Source: Anaerolineaceae bacterium UBA6086
GTDB taxonomy: Bacteria; Chloroflexota; Anaerolineae; Anaerolineales; Anaerolineaceae
DNA: 23,110 bases
Direction of reading: 5' to 3'
NCBI GenBank assembly: GCA_002436005.1
Contig: DIXG01000048.1
Location: forward strand, 1-23,110
Shown in pieces: positions 15,393 through 22,756 of the stretch. The notes beneath the pieces are model-generated. The model was given only the letters and a program-made list of their open reading frames with translations, did no database searches and had not been told where the DNA came from. The position numbers and the translations under genes are program-made. The stretch's first letter is position 1; every line of letters begins with the position of its first letter.

Positions 15393-16282
15393 CAATCCCT
15401 CACTCCCGTTTCTTCGGGTAGAGGCAGCCACGCCCGGTGAGGTAACACTTTCTGGACCACCCGTCGATAGAAGAGCCCCATCTTTCGTTTGCGCTGCACG
15501 TGCCTCTCAGGCGTCAGCGCTGGGGGCAGGCTGCCCTCTGGGAGCGGACGGGCAAATGCAGTAATATACAGGTTGAGCAAGGCAGAGCGCGGCTTACCAT
15601 GGCGTAAGACTCCCTTTATATCAAACCCAGCCTGCGACAACACAGTTTTCAGCGTGTGCGGGGTGAAACAAGAAAGATGTGCCAGTTCATAACTGTCATG
15701 GGCATAAAAATTCGGCACCTCGACCAGCAGCAAGCCATCCGGAGATAATAATTCTTTTCGGATCCTGCGCAGTGTTTCCACCGGCTCAGGGAGATGTTCC
15801 ATCACGTGGATCAGGCTCACCAGGTCGAAGCGTTCTGGCTTTTGCTCAAACAACTGCTCAAGCGAGCCCACCATCGCCAAGCCACGGGATTCAGCATGCG
15901 CTCGATAAGCATCCCCCGGTTCTACCCCGACGCCCTGACTGCCAAAAGCCTTCTGGAAAGCTGCCAGCAGTGTGCCGGTGGACGCCCCAATATCCAGAAG
16001 TCGTTTGGGACTTTCTGGTAGAACTTTTCGAACAAGCATGACCAGGTGTGCAGCGCGTTTTTCCTGCACCCACAAGTCCTTGGGGGTCGGCATCTCGCTA
16101 TTCTGATAAATTTTGCGGTAGGTTTCGGCGTAAAACGTCGGATCACCAGCCTGGCTTTGTTCCGCGGACTGAAAGACCAGGCCGCACCGCTCACACTGAT
16201 AATAAATCAGCGCGTAACCAAAGGACTCCACACAGTCAAATACGGATTGTTTTTCAGATCCACATAAATTACATTTCATCAT
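15392..16282 (-). CDS. Class I SAM-dependent methyltransferase with N-terminal zinc-ribbon
   Basis: A 296-residue methyltransferase. The N-terminus has a four-cysteine zinc-ribbon pattern (Cys4, Cys7, Cys30, Cys33) as in many sugar-modifying methyltransferases. The SAM-binding motif I is RLLDIGASTGTLL (94-106), the acidic motif GVGVEPGD is at 117-124, and SLIHVMEHLPEPVETLRRI spans 156-174. VEVPNFYAHDS (187-197) precedes the family tail. It probably methylates a hydroxyl of a nucleotide-linked sugar or of the growing glycan. It is the first gene after the promoter at 16310 and is translationally coupled (TGATG) to the GT-A-like gene. The start is 16282 or the next ATG at 16279, a one-residue difference. 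Confidence 0.87.
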   Translation of the reverse strand: MMKCNLCGSEKQSVFDCVESFGYALIYYQCERCGLVFQSAEQSQAGDPTFYAETYRKIYQNSEMPTPKDLWVQEKRAAHLVMLVRKVLPESPKRLLDIGASTGTLLAAFQKAFGSQGVGVEPGDAYRAHAESRGLAMVGSLEQLFEQKPERFDLVSLIHVMEHLPEPVETLRRIRKELLSPDGLLLVEVPNFYAHDSYELAHLSCFTPHTLKTVLSQAGFDIKGVLRHGKPRSALLNLYITAFARPLPEGSLPPALTPERHVQRKRKMGLFYRRVVQKVLPHRAWLPLPEETGVRD

Positions 16283-16309
16283 GCCTCACTCACAGGTGAA
16301 TGTGGCGAA

Positions 16310-16318
16310 ATTATAACA
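16310..16318 (-). promoter_or_regulatory. Extended -10 promoter for the methyltransferase operon
   Basis: TGTTATAAT on the minus strand, at the left end of the 50-bp gap between the membrane protein stop (16333) and the methyltransferase start. Transcription would begin near 16303, about 20 bases before the start codon. No good -35 is visible at 16-18 bases, consistent with an extended -10 promoter. Confidence 0.45.
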
Positions 16319-16332
16319 TCCATAGCCTGCCC

Positions 16333-18048
16333 CTATTCCCCATCAACCAGCAGATGATACAGCGGCCGGGTCTCGAGCGTCGAAAGAACATCTTTCCCGG
16401 ATGGCTTCAGGAGGATCGTCTCATCCAAAATTTGGGTTTCAAATTGACGCTCCAGTGTGCCGCTGGCTGCTGAAACCAGGATCGTATTTTTTTGCAGAAA
16501 ATCGCCAAAAACAACCATGTTGGCGTAGGTATTGGAACCATCCAGGGTGAAATAGCCGGGAACACGGATGATATTATCCTGCCAGCCATCAATCAAACGA
16601 AAGACCTGCGGTTCCGCTGCCCATTTCTCAGGGAAAATATACATCTGCGGCAGCAGTTTGGGCAGGTTCCAGGTATTGGCGTCAATATAATGCACATCTT
16701 CCAGCCCTTCAGGCTGAACCAGGATGGCGGTTCCCTCTTTTACATCCCCGATCAGGGGAATCAGCTGCGTCCAAAAGCGCTGCTGCAAATCCCAGGCGCG
16801 CTGGTAACCTTCCTGAATGTAAATTCCATAAGCCAGGTTGAAACCGAGCACCAGGCTGACGATTATCAGTAACCCGGTGCTTAAGCCCTTCTGCCGAATT
16901 GCACCATAAAGGAGCGTGAGAATGCTGGCAATCAAAAAGGCTGACCCCAGCACCGCAGCCATGTGCACACGCGTCTCCCGACCGCTGACCGCATAGGGGC
17001 GCAAAATGAAGGTGAGCGGATAGGCAAAGACCAGCATCATGATGCCCGCCCCCAACAAACGCAGCATTTGCTGGGTCAGCGCATCCTGCCTCTCCCACCA
17101 GCCGCGCTTGAAAGGCAGCAGGCTTATGGGCGCTCGCTCCATAGACCGCCCCAACCAGAACAGGAGGGCGAAGATTAACCCGCCGCTCAAGCCAGCTGCC
17201 AAAAGAGCCTGAACCGACACCTGGCGCAGCACCTGAATAATCCTGAGGGCAAAGGTCCCTATGCTGACCAGAGGGCCAACCAGCATATGTTTGATTGGTG
17301 TGATCAGAATCTCGGGGAAACCCAGGCTTGCCACGCGAGATTCACCCACAGCTACTCGTAAAACATAGATGACCAGAAAAATCACAGTAGTCAGTGCGGT
17401 GTTGACCCATACCTTGCGCCAGAGGGTTTTGCCAGTGTCCTGGGTCAACAAAGGCGCTGCCAGAAAAAGCCAAAAAGGCGTTTCGTAGGTGAACATCACC
17501 AGCGCCAAAAAAAGATAAGCCAACCAGCGCCAGCGATTCTGCACCAGGTAAAGATGCAGCGCAATCAGCAGGAAGCTGATCGCAGGCTGCAGACCATAAG
17601 CATTAAAAAGAAATGCCTGGTTGGTATCGGCTGAAAAAAGCACATATGACAACCCGGCAACCGCCGCAAAGAAAAATGGCACCCGCAGGCGTTTGAGCAG
17701 AAATACAAACAGGAGGATGTTCACGAACCAGATGCTGAAGGCAAGCAGATACATCGCCTGCAAGCCCCCCAGGCGCCAGCCAAGATGCGCAAAAAGGATC
17801 ACAAAAGACCACATGAAGGGACGCCCTTGCTCAGCAAGCGTGGAGAAATAACCTGAAATTATCCTGAGCACCTCGTCAAAGGTTGCCTCAATTGCGCCGG
17901 GAATAAAGGTCAGGTCATCTTCATACAAGCCAAACTCCGAGCTCATCCAATAGCGACCAGTCCAAGCTAAAACTGCCAGCAACAGGATCAACAGGAGCCA
18001 AAAGACTCGGCGATGGGCATTTGGTTTGGCGTGTGAGGGATCAGCCAC
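16333..18048 (-). CDS. Polytopic membrane protein, GT-C glycosyltransferase-like
   Basis: A 571-residue inner-membrane protein with about 11 hydrophobic segments between residues 14 and 430, and a soluble C-terminal region of about 130 residues. The first outside loop has FGLYEDDLTFIP (39-50) with the acidic pair expected of GT-C lipid-sugar transferases, followed by QGRPFMW (74-80). This arrangement parallels the plus-strand protein at 5840 (FGLFDDGWIY, GRFRPLYW). GTG at 18048 is preferred: it overlaps the SpsF-like stop by 8 bp, while the longest frame (ATG at 18147) would overlap by 107 bp and add a non-hydrophobic leader. It forms an operon with the lipoprotein and SpsF-like genes. Which glycan it transfers or polymerises is not visible. 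Confidence 0.7.
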   Translation of the reverse strand: MADPSHAKPNAHRRVFWLLLILLLAVLAWTGRYWMSSEFGLYEDDLTFIPGAIEATFDEVLRIISGYFSTLAEQGRPFMWSFVILFAHLGWRLGGLQAMYLLAFSIWFVNILLFVFLLKRLRVPFFFAAVAGLSYVLFSADTNQAFLFNAYGLQPAISFLLIALHLYLVQNRWRWLAYLFLALVMFTYETPFWLFLAAPLLTQDTGKTLWRKVWVNTALTTVIFLVIYVLRVAVGESRVASLGFPEILITPIKHMLVGPLVSIGTFALRIIQVLRQVSVQALLAAGLSGGLIFALLFWLGRSMERAPISLLPFKRGWWERQDALTQQMLRLLGAGIMMLVFAYPLTFILRPYAVSGRETRVHMAAVLGSAFLIASILTLLYGAIRQKGLSTGLLIIVSLVLGFNLAYGIYIQEGYQRAWDLQQRFWTQLIPLIGDVKEGTAILVQPEGLEDVHYIDANTWNLPKLLPQMYIFPEKWAAEPQVFRLIDGWQDNIIRVPGYFTLDGSNTYANMVVFGDFLQKNTILVSAASGTLERQFETQILDETILLKPSGKDVLSTLETRPLYHLLVDGE

Positions 18049-18847
18049 TTGATTTACCCCCGGCTTTCTCGCCCTGATTGTCAAATTCTGTAAAGGATTT
18101 ATGCCGCACATTGGCATTGATCTGGCGCAGTTCCGGATGTGACTCAAAGAATTGCCCTAAGGTGTGCAGCGAGAGATCATCTGTATTGCCAAAATGTTCA
18201 AATATCCGGCGCACCAGGATCAGGTCTTCGGGGGTGTCCACTGTCAGGCGTAAATGCCCCAGGTCCGGGTCATGATCGACCAGCAGGGTGCGAAAACGCC
18301 CTTCCTGGTCGTAAAGATAGGGCATGACATGTTCGCGCTCATATTTTGCCTGTGCCTCACGCCAGGCACGCGCCAACGCATCCATGCGCACCACCTCAAT
18401 ATCCATCCCGATGGGTGTGGTCCGCTCCCAGGGCGGCGGCAGGCGATTGGCAGCAAAATCAACCCCCGCTTCCATGAAGGCGCTGACGGTGCGGTCAATC
18501 TCGCGTGGGTCCATTAATGGGCAGTCCCCTGTGATCCGAACAACCGTGTTCGCTGAAAATAATTTTGCCGTCTGGTAATAGCGATCCAGCACATCTTGCA
18601 GTTCACCGCGGTAACAGGGGAAACCGTGCTGCCGACAAAATTCAGCGACTGGATCGTCACTCGGGTCATGGGTTGTGGCAACCACCACCCGCCCCACAGA
18701 TTGAGCATGCCGCACCCGCTGCACCACCTGGAAGAGCATCGGCTTACCGCCAATCTCCATCAGCACTTTACCAGGCAGCCGATTGGAGCTCATACGCGCC
18801 TGGATGATGGCGACAACCGAAGGATCTCTGGGAATAAATCCTGACAT
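18041..18847 (-). CDS. SpsF-type cytidylyltransferase
   Basis: A 268-residue nucleotidyltransferase of the SpsF family (spore-coat polysaccharide protein F), which activates sugar acids with CTP. The signature IIQARMSSNRLPGKVL is at 14-29, RITGDCPLMDP at 104-114, PIGMDIEVV at 145-153 and YEREHVMPYLYD at 169-180; the family length is about 250 residues. The start at 18847 was chosen because GGAG lies about eight bases upstream, four bases after the lipoprotein stop; the longer frame from 18889 would overlap it. SpsF homologues sit beside NeuB-family SpsE and PseB-like genes in other bacteria, and here NeuB and PseB-like genes are about 2 and 4 kb away. It likely activates the product of the NeuB at 20737. 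Confidence 0.85.
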   Translation of the reverse strand: MSGFIPRDPSVVAIIQARMSSNRLPGKVLMEIGGKPMLFQVVQRVRHAQSVGRVVVATTHDPSDDPVAEFCRQHGFPCYRGELQDVLDRYYQTAKLFSANTVVRITGDCPLMDPREIDRTVSAFMEAGVDFAANRLPPPWERTTPIGMDIEVVRMDALARAWREAQAKYEREHVMPYLYDQEGRFRTLLVDHDPDLGHLRLTVDTPEDLILVRRIFEHFGNTDDLSLHTLGQFFESHPELRQINANVRHKSFTEFDNQGEKAGGKSSG

Positions 18848-18851
18848 CAGA

Positions 18852-19487
18852 TCACTCCGCCACCGTAAAAGACGCGGTCGCCGCATCAAAAGCCGCCAGG
18901 TTACCCTCGATTTGTGTGGCGCTGGACAGAAATGCGAGCACCCACAACTGGCCAGAATCGTTGAATATATACGTCACCTGAGAAGATTCAGTCTCAGCCT
19001 CTTGGGTTGTGGTCTGGTAGCGAACTGCCTCTCTCTCACCCAGTGAAATTCGGTCCTGCACCAGTGACTCAACTGCATCCCCCATCATGGCGCTAACAAC
19101 CGGCGCTACGACTGCCAACGGCATCCCGGCATAGGTTTCGTTTTTCAACACCACCAGGTGGGTTTCAGCCGAATAAGCCCACAGTACAGGTTCCAGCTGA
19201 TTGTCCTGGGCAATTTGCAGGAAGAATGCTGCATCCGTACCGCTTAAACTTTGCATGGCAGAGCCAATATCCCCAAGGATGTAATAACTTGGCAGGGTAA
19301 CCTCAACGCCGTTGGCGCTGAAGACGGCATACCCCGCCGGTATATCTCCCTCCACCTGGTCCGAACCCTCACTTTCAGCAGGGGACTCTATTACATCCAG
19401 GACCATCAGAAAGGGCGGATAGAAGCAGGCAGAGGTGATAAAGATCAGCATCAGGCTGATCCAAAAGATGAGAGATTTTTGTTTCAT
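18852..19487 (-). CDS. Putative lipoprotein of unknown function
   Basis: A 211-residue exported protein. The N-terminus is basic, then hydrophobic, and ends in a lipobox-like ITSAC with Cys21 as the candidate lipidation site. Residues 36-46 are acidic and flexible (ESPAESEGSDQ). The rest looks like a small folded domain with beta strands (VEVTLPSYYILGD at 62-74). I do not recognise the family. It lies 102 bp downstream of the GT4 gene and has its own promoter; the SpsF-like gene starts 4 bp after its stop. Its place at the head of an operon containing a cytidylyltransferase and a membrane transferase is odd. It could be a glycan-associated envelope protein, or simply be co-transcribed. Confidence 0.7.
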   Translation of the reverse strand: MKQKSLIFWISLMLIFITSACFYPPFLMVLDVIESPAESEGSDQVEGDIPAGYAVFSANGVEVTLPSYYILGDIGSAMQSLSGTDAAFFLQIAQDNQLEPVLWAYSAETHLVVLKNETYAGMPLAVVAPVVSAMMGDAVESLVQDRISLGEREAVRYQTTTQEAETESSQVTYIFNDSGQLWVLAFLSSATQIEGNLAAFDAATASFTVAE

Positions 19488-19525
19488 AGATCACATTTCT
19501 AATAAATACTGCGATTCAGAATTAA

Positions 19526-19554
19526 ATTTTATCGCATAAAGGATTAATCACCAA
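19526..19554 (-). promoter_or_regulatory. Predicted promoter for the lipoprotein-SpsF-membrane protein operon
   Basis: On the minus strand TTGGTG (19549-19554) and TAAAAT (19526-19531) are separated by exactly 17 bases, 38 bases before the ATG at 19487. The 102-bp gap 19488-19589 is A+T-rich, holds the palindrome TTAATTAA close to the GT4 stop, and shows no hairpin with a T-run. Confidence 0.45.
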
Positions 19555-19589
19555 CTCTATCAGCTTGCCCATTAATTAACGGACGAGGG

Positions 19590-20696
19590 TCAACCAGCGA
19601 CCTCAGACACCGCACGCTGATAGGTGTGCAGCAATTTACCGAAATTCTCACCCCAGTTTGCCCGCTGTTCCGCCATTCGACGTGACTGGCTGGCATAAAT
19701 CGGAAGGTCAGCGTCGGCTGCCAGCGCCAGGATTTTCTCCTCCAGGGCAGCAGCATCCCCGTCCGGGAACACATCCCCGTTTACACCCGGTTGAACCCAT
19801 TCCAGATTGCTGGGGATATCTGAAGCCAGGGCTGGCACACCGCACGCCAGGGCTTCCAGCAGGGAAACGGAAGACCCATCACAATGGGAAGGTGTGATGA
19901 AAAGGTCAGCAGCGCCATAGACCGCAGGTAAATCCGCCTGATCTACCCAGCCGGGCATGTGCACCTTTTCCTGCACAGGGGTCAAAATCCGACGCAATTC
20001 ATCCCCCTGCGGTCCGCTCCCAACCAGCAGCAAGCGCAGATCAGGGTTGTGTTGGGCTGCACCAAGAAAAGCACGTGCCAGCACGTCCACCCCATACTTG
20101 GGCGACCAGGAGCGGTTACAGAGCAGCACAAAGTTCTCTTCCCACCCAAGCGAATGCCGCCACGCCAGACCGCCATCCTTTCCTTTCTCAGGTGAAAAAT
20201 GCGCCAGGTCCACACCCCAGGGAAACTGCACAATATTTTCCGCCGGGAATCCAAAGGTCAGCGCCCGATCGGCAACCGCCTGGCAGTCCGCAATCAGGAT
20301 ATCAGTACGCCTCAGGGTGTAGTGCGTGGCGCAGCGCATCCAGGGGCTGCGCCGGGCATCCAGCAGCATGTCATAGCCCCAGGACATTGTCACCAATGGG
20401 CCAAAACCCGCCAGAGCAGCCAAAAAAGCAGGTCCCTGAACAGGTCCCGCATGGATCAGGTCAGGCTGATAATCCGTAATCAATGTCCTCAGCTGGACTT
20501 TTCCTTCAGTCCAACCCCTCCAGTTTGACCAATCAGGCATTCCCTCCGGCCAGTTGAGTTCCTGCACACCCCTGATGGTTTGCTGTGCATGTTTTCGCTG
20601 CCGCAGCACACCGACCTGGTGAGCAGTGGCACCCAGGGCAGTCAAATAGCGCCGGTCATGCGGGCTGTCACCTTCAGTGAAATAGAGCACACGCAT
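19590..20696 (-). CDS. Glycosyltransferase family 4
   Basis: A 368-residue GT-B glycosyltransferase of the GT4 type. FPWGVDLAHFSP (158-169) marks the hinge and donor domain, LLCNRSWSPKYGVDVL (191-206) the start of the C-terminal domain, LLLVGSGPQGDELR (222-235) a nucleotide-binding stretch, and CDGSSVSLLEALACGVPAL (272-290) the E-x7-E-type motif, with Asp273 in place of the first Glu and Glu281 intact. The N-terminal domain (MRVLYFTEGDSPHDRRYL, HAGPVQGPAFLAAL) would bind the acceptor. GAGG six bases upstream supports the start. It is the last gene of the PseB-RmlD-NeuB operon, so it may add the sugar made there or a neighbouring residue. Confidence 0.88.
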   Translation of the reverse strand: MRVLYFTEGDSPHDRRYLTALGATAHQVGVLRQRKHAQQTIRGVQELNWPEGMPDWSNWRGWTEGKVQLRTLITDYQPDLIHAGPVQGPAFLAALAGFGPLVTMSWGYDMLLDARRSPWMRCATHYTLRRTDILIADCQAVADRALTFGFPAENIVQFPWGVDLAHFSPEKGKDGGLAWRHSLGWEENFVLLCNRSWSPKYGVDVLARAFLGAAQHNPDLRLLLVGSGPQGDELRRILTPVQEKVHMPGWVDQADLPAVYGAADLFITPSHCDGSSVSLLEALACGVPALASDIPSNLEWVQPGVNGDVFPDGDAAALEEKILALAADADLPIYASQSRRMAEQRANWGENFGKLLHTYQRAVSEVAG

Positions 20697-20736
20697 CAGG
20701 AGCCTCTTTTCGTCAAATACATCTCATCAAAAGGGT

Positions 20737-21807
20737 TCAGGGGTTGCCAAACTGAGTCCAGTGCAATTCCTGACCAGCCGGGATGCGCTCCAACGCCTTC
20801 AGCCCGATCACATCCTGGATTTCATAGGGCATGATGGCGCCTTCGGTCGCCGGGCGCAACACCTCGATCATCTCACGGCTGATCACCTCACCGGGCTTAA
20901 TATCCCGTGCGGCGCGCAAACATCTCCGCTGGATGATCACCGTTTCCATTTCATTATCTGCCACAAATTTATCGCCAGAGCCCAGGGCGCGTTCCAGCTG
21001 GCGGGTCGCAACGACCATCGCCTTCCAGGATTCGGGATTCATGGCAAAGGGGTGATCTGGCCCAACACGATCATTATCATCGGTAAAGTGTTTCTCGATC
21101 ACTCGCGCACCCATTGTCACAGCGCCCAAAACAGTGGCATGCCCATGGGTATGGTCCGATAACCCCAGCACCAATTCGGGATACATGCTGCGATAAGTGT
21201 TGAGCACGTTGAGATGAATATTGTCATAATTGCCGTCCGCCGCCGTGTAGTTGGTATTGCACTGCAGCAGCACGAGGTCTGAATTGATCGCCAGGATGGC
21301 ATTGACTGCCCGCTGTACATCCCCAATGGTGGAAGCACCTGTTGCCAGGAGCACAGGTTTGCCTTTGCTGGCAATCCGTTCACAGGCTTCCAGCCAGGTG
21401 ATGTCGCCCGATCCGATTTTATAGGCGGGCACATAGGGGTCCAGCATGTCAATGGCTTCAAAATCATAGGGAGATGAAAAATAGGCAATTCCCACCTCAT
21501 CACAGACCTCTTTCAAGATCGGCGACCATTCAAAGGGCACAGAGGCAGAGGCATACACTTCTGTAACTGATTTTTCCCATTTTGCCTGGTGAGACACCTG
21601 GGCGTTCATGTGTGAAAACCCATAATCCGAAACGATCTTTTGCGCCTGGAAGTTCTGAAATTTTGCTGCGTCCGCCCCGGCTTCTTTTGCCATCCTTACA
21701 AGCATCTTGGCACGTTCCAGGCTGCCATCGTGGTTGGCTGCAATATCTGCAATAAAATAGGTGGGATGGTTTAATCCAATAAGACGATCCCCAATTTTCA
21801 GTGTCAT
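20737..21807 (-). CDS. NeuB-family nonulosonate synthase with SAF domain
   Basis: A 356-residue full-length member of the N-acetylneuraminate/legionaminate/pseudaminate synthase family (phosphoenolpyruvate plus an acylated amino sugar). Barrel motifs: FIADIAANHDGSLERA (18-33), AAKFQNFQA (47-55), YKIGSGDITW (129-138), ATGAST (155-160), LQCNTNYTA (181-189), GLSDHT (215-220), EKHFTDDND (238-246) and GPDHPFAMNP (249-258). Residues 292-356 form the C-terminal SAF (antifreeze-like) domain. IAANHDG replaces the usual IGINHNG, so it is a distinct subfamily. The second of two adjacent ATGs (21807) lies five bases after AAAGGAG and is preferred to 21810. With the PseB-like and RmlD-like genes upstream, a 6-deoxy or bacillosamine-type substrate is likely, but pseudaminate versus legionaminate cannot be decided. 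Confidence 0.9.
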   Translation of the reverse strand: MTLKIGDRLIGLNHPTYFIADIAANHDGSLERAKMLVRMAKEAGADAAKFQNFQAQKIVSDYGFSHMNAQVSHQAKWEKSVTEVYASASVPFEWSPILKEVCDEVGIAYFSSPYDFEAIDMLDPYVPAYKIGSGDITWLEACERIASKGKPVLLATGASTIGDVQRAVNAILAINSDLVLLQCNTNYTAADGNYDNIHLNVLNTYRSMYPELVLGLSDHTHGHATVLGAVTMGARVIEKHFTDDNDRVGPDHPFAMNPESWKAMVVATRQLERALGSGDKFVADNEMETVIIQRRCLRAARDIKPGEVISREMIEVLRPATEGAIMPYEIQDVIGLKALERIPAGQELHWTQFGNP

Positions 21808-21831
21808 CATAACTCCTTTCTGCTCCTAAGT

Positions 21832-22749
21832 TCAGACGGCAAGGCTTTGCAAGTGGCCTGGGTAGCCATCTTGCCAGCGCTGGTAGAACTTTTCAATGCC
21901 CTCATCCACTGAGGGCAGCGGCCTGCCCAATGCTGCCTGGGCTTTATCTGAGCGTAAGGTCAGAGTCAAAGACCTCGCCACGCCGCGATCAGTCTCAGCT
22001 GCCCGTACGGGTTCGATCAAAGTCGGATCAAAGCCAAAGCGATGGGCAATCCGGACGCCAAATTCATATTTACTCAAGCCTTGCGGGCTGGTAAGGTGAT
22101 AAATGCCCGAAAGGCTTGCCGCCAGCGAATCCAGTAAAAGATCTGCCAGGTCCTCCACGTACAGCGGTGAAAAATAAGTGTCAGTGAAGCCCTTGACCGA
22201 TTGTCCGCTCTGCAAGTTGTTGAAGAAGAATTCAGAAAGGCTGCGTTTACCGCTCAGGCTCCACCCAAAGAACACCACCCTTGCAACCAGGGCGTCAGGA
22301 TAAACTGACTGTACGGCTTGCTCGCCAGCCAGTTTGGTACGGGCATACAGGCTGAGGGGGTTGGTGGGGTCCAATTCTGAATAACCACCCACCTGGCCGT
22401 CAAAAACCGCATCACTGGAAATATAAATATAAGGAATACCCCATTCCGATGAGATCGCAGCCAGCCTGGCAGGCACGTCCCGGTTCAATGTCATGGTTTT
22501 CTCAGGGGCTTTTTCTGCGGCATTGATGTCCGCCTGGGCTGCACAGTGGATGATCGCCTCAGGCCTGGCATCCGCTATCACTGTCAGTGCCCGATCCGTA
22601 TCCAGCAGATCTACCTGGTACAGATCAAAGGGAATGGCGGAAAGCTTGCGGGAGTGCGACAAGCCGATGACTTGATGCCCACGTGCAGACGCTACCAGGC
22701 TCAGATTCAAGCCCAAAAGCCCGGTTGCACCCGTGATGAGTAAGCGCAT
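21832..22749 (-). CDS. RmlD-like NAD(P)-dependent 4-keto sugar reductase
   Basis: A 305-residue extended SDR protein of the dTDP-4-dehydrorhamnose reductase type. The cofactor motif TGATGLLGLN is at 6-15, IHCAAQADINAAEK at 67-80, YISSDAVFDGQ at 109-119 and LSLYARTKLAGEQ at 132-144 with the catalytic Tyr135/Lys139 pair. Such enzymes reduce nucleotide-linked 4-keto sugars in the cytoplasm. The gene starts 7 bp after the PseB-like stop codon, with GAGGA as ribosome-binding site, so the two are coupled and it probably acts on the product of that dehydratase. The usual partner of PseB is an aminotransferase; none is visible here, so one may lie off the right edge, or this operon makes a deoxy sugar by reduction. 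Confidence 0.83.
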   Translation of the reverse strand: MRLLITGATGLLGLNLSLVASARGHQVIGLSHSRKLSAIPFDLYQVDLLDTDRALTVIADARPEAIIHCAAQADINAAEKAPEKTMTLNRDVPARLAAISSEWGIPYIYISSDAVFDGQVGGYSELDPTNPLSLYARTKLAGEQAVQSVYPDALVARVVFFGWSLSGKRSLSEFFFNNLQSGQSVKGFTDTYFSPLYVEDLADLLLDSLAASLSGIYHLTSPQGLSKYEFGVRIAHRFGFDPTLIEPVRAAETDRGVARSLTLTLRSDKAQAALGRPLPSVDEGIEKFYQRWQDGYPGHLQSLAV

Positions 22750-22756
22750 TCAGTCC

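Noticed and set aside
16333..18147. Start of the membrane protein at ATG 18147
   Set aside because: It would overlap the SpsF-like gene by 107 bp; GTG at 18048 gives the usual short overlap and a sensible N-terminus.
19571..19578. TTAATTAA palindrome next to the GT4 stop as a terminator
   Set aside because: It has no loop or T-run and is a short self-complementary A+T run, so it cannot form a useful hairpin.
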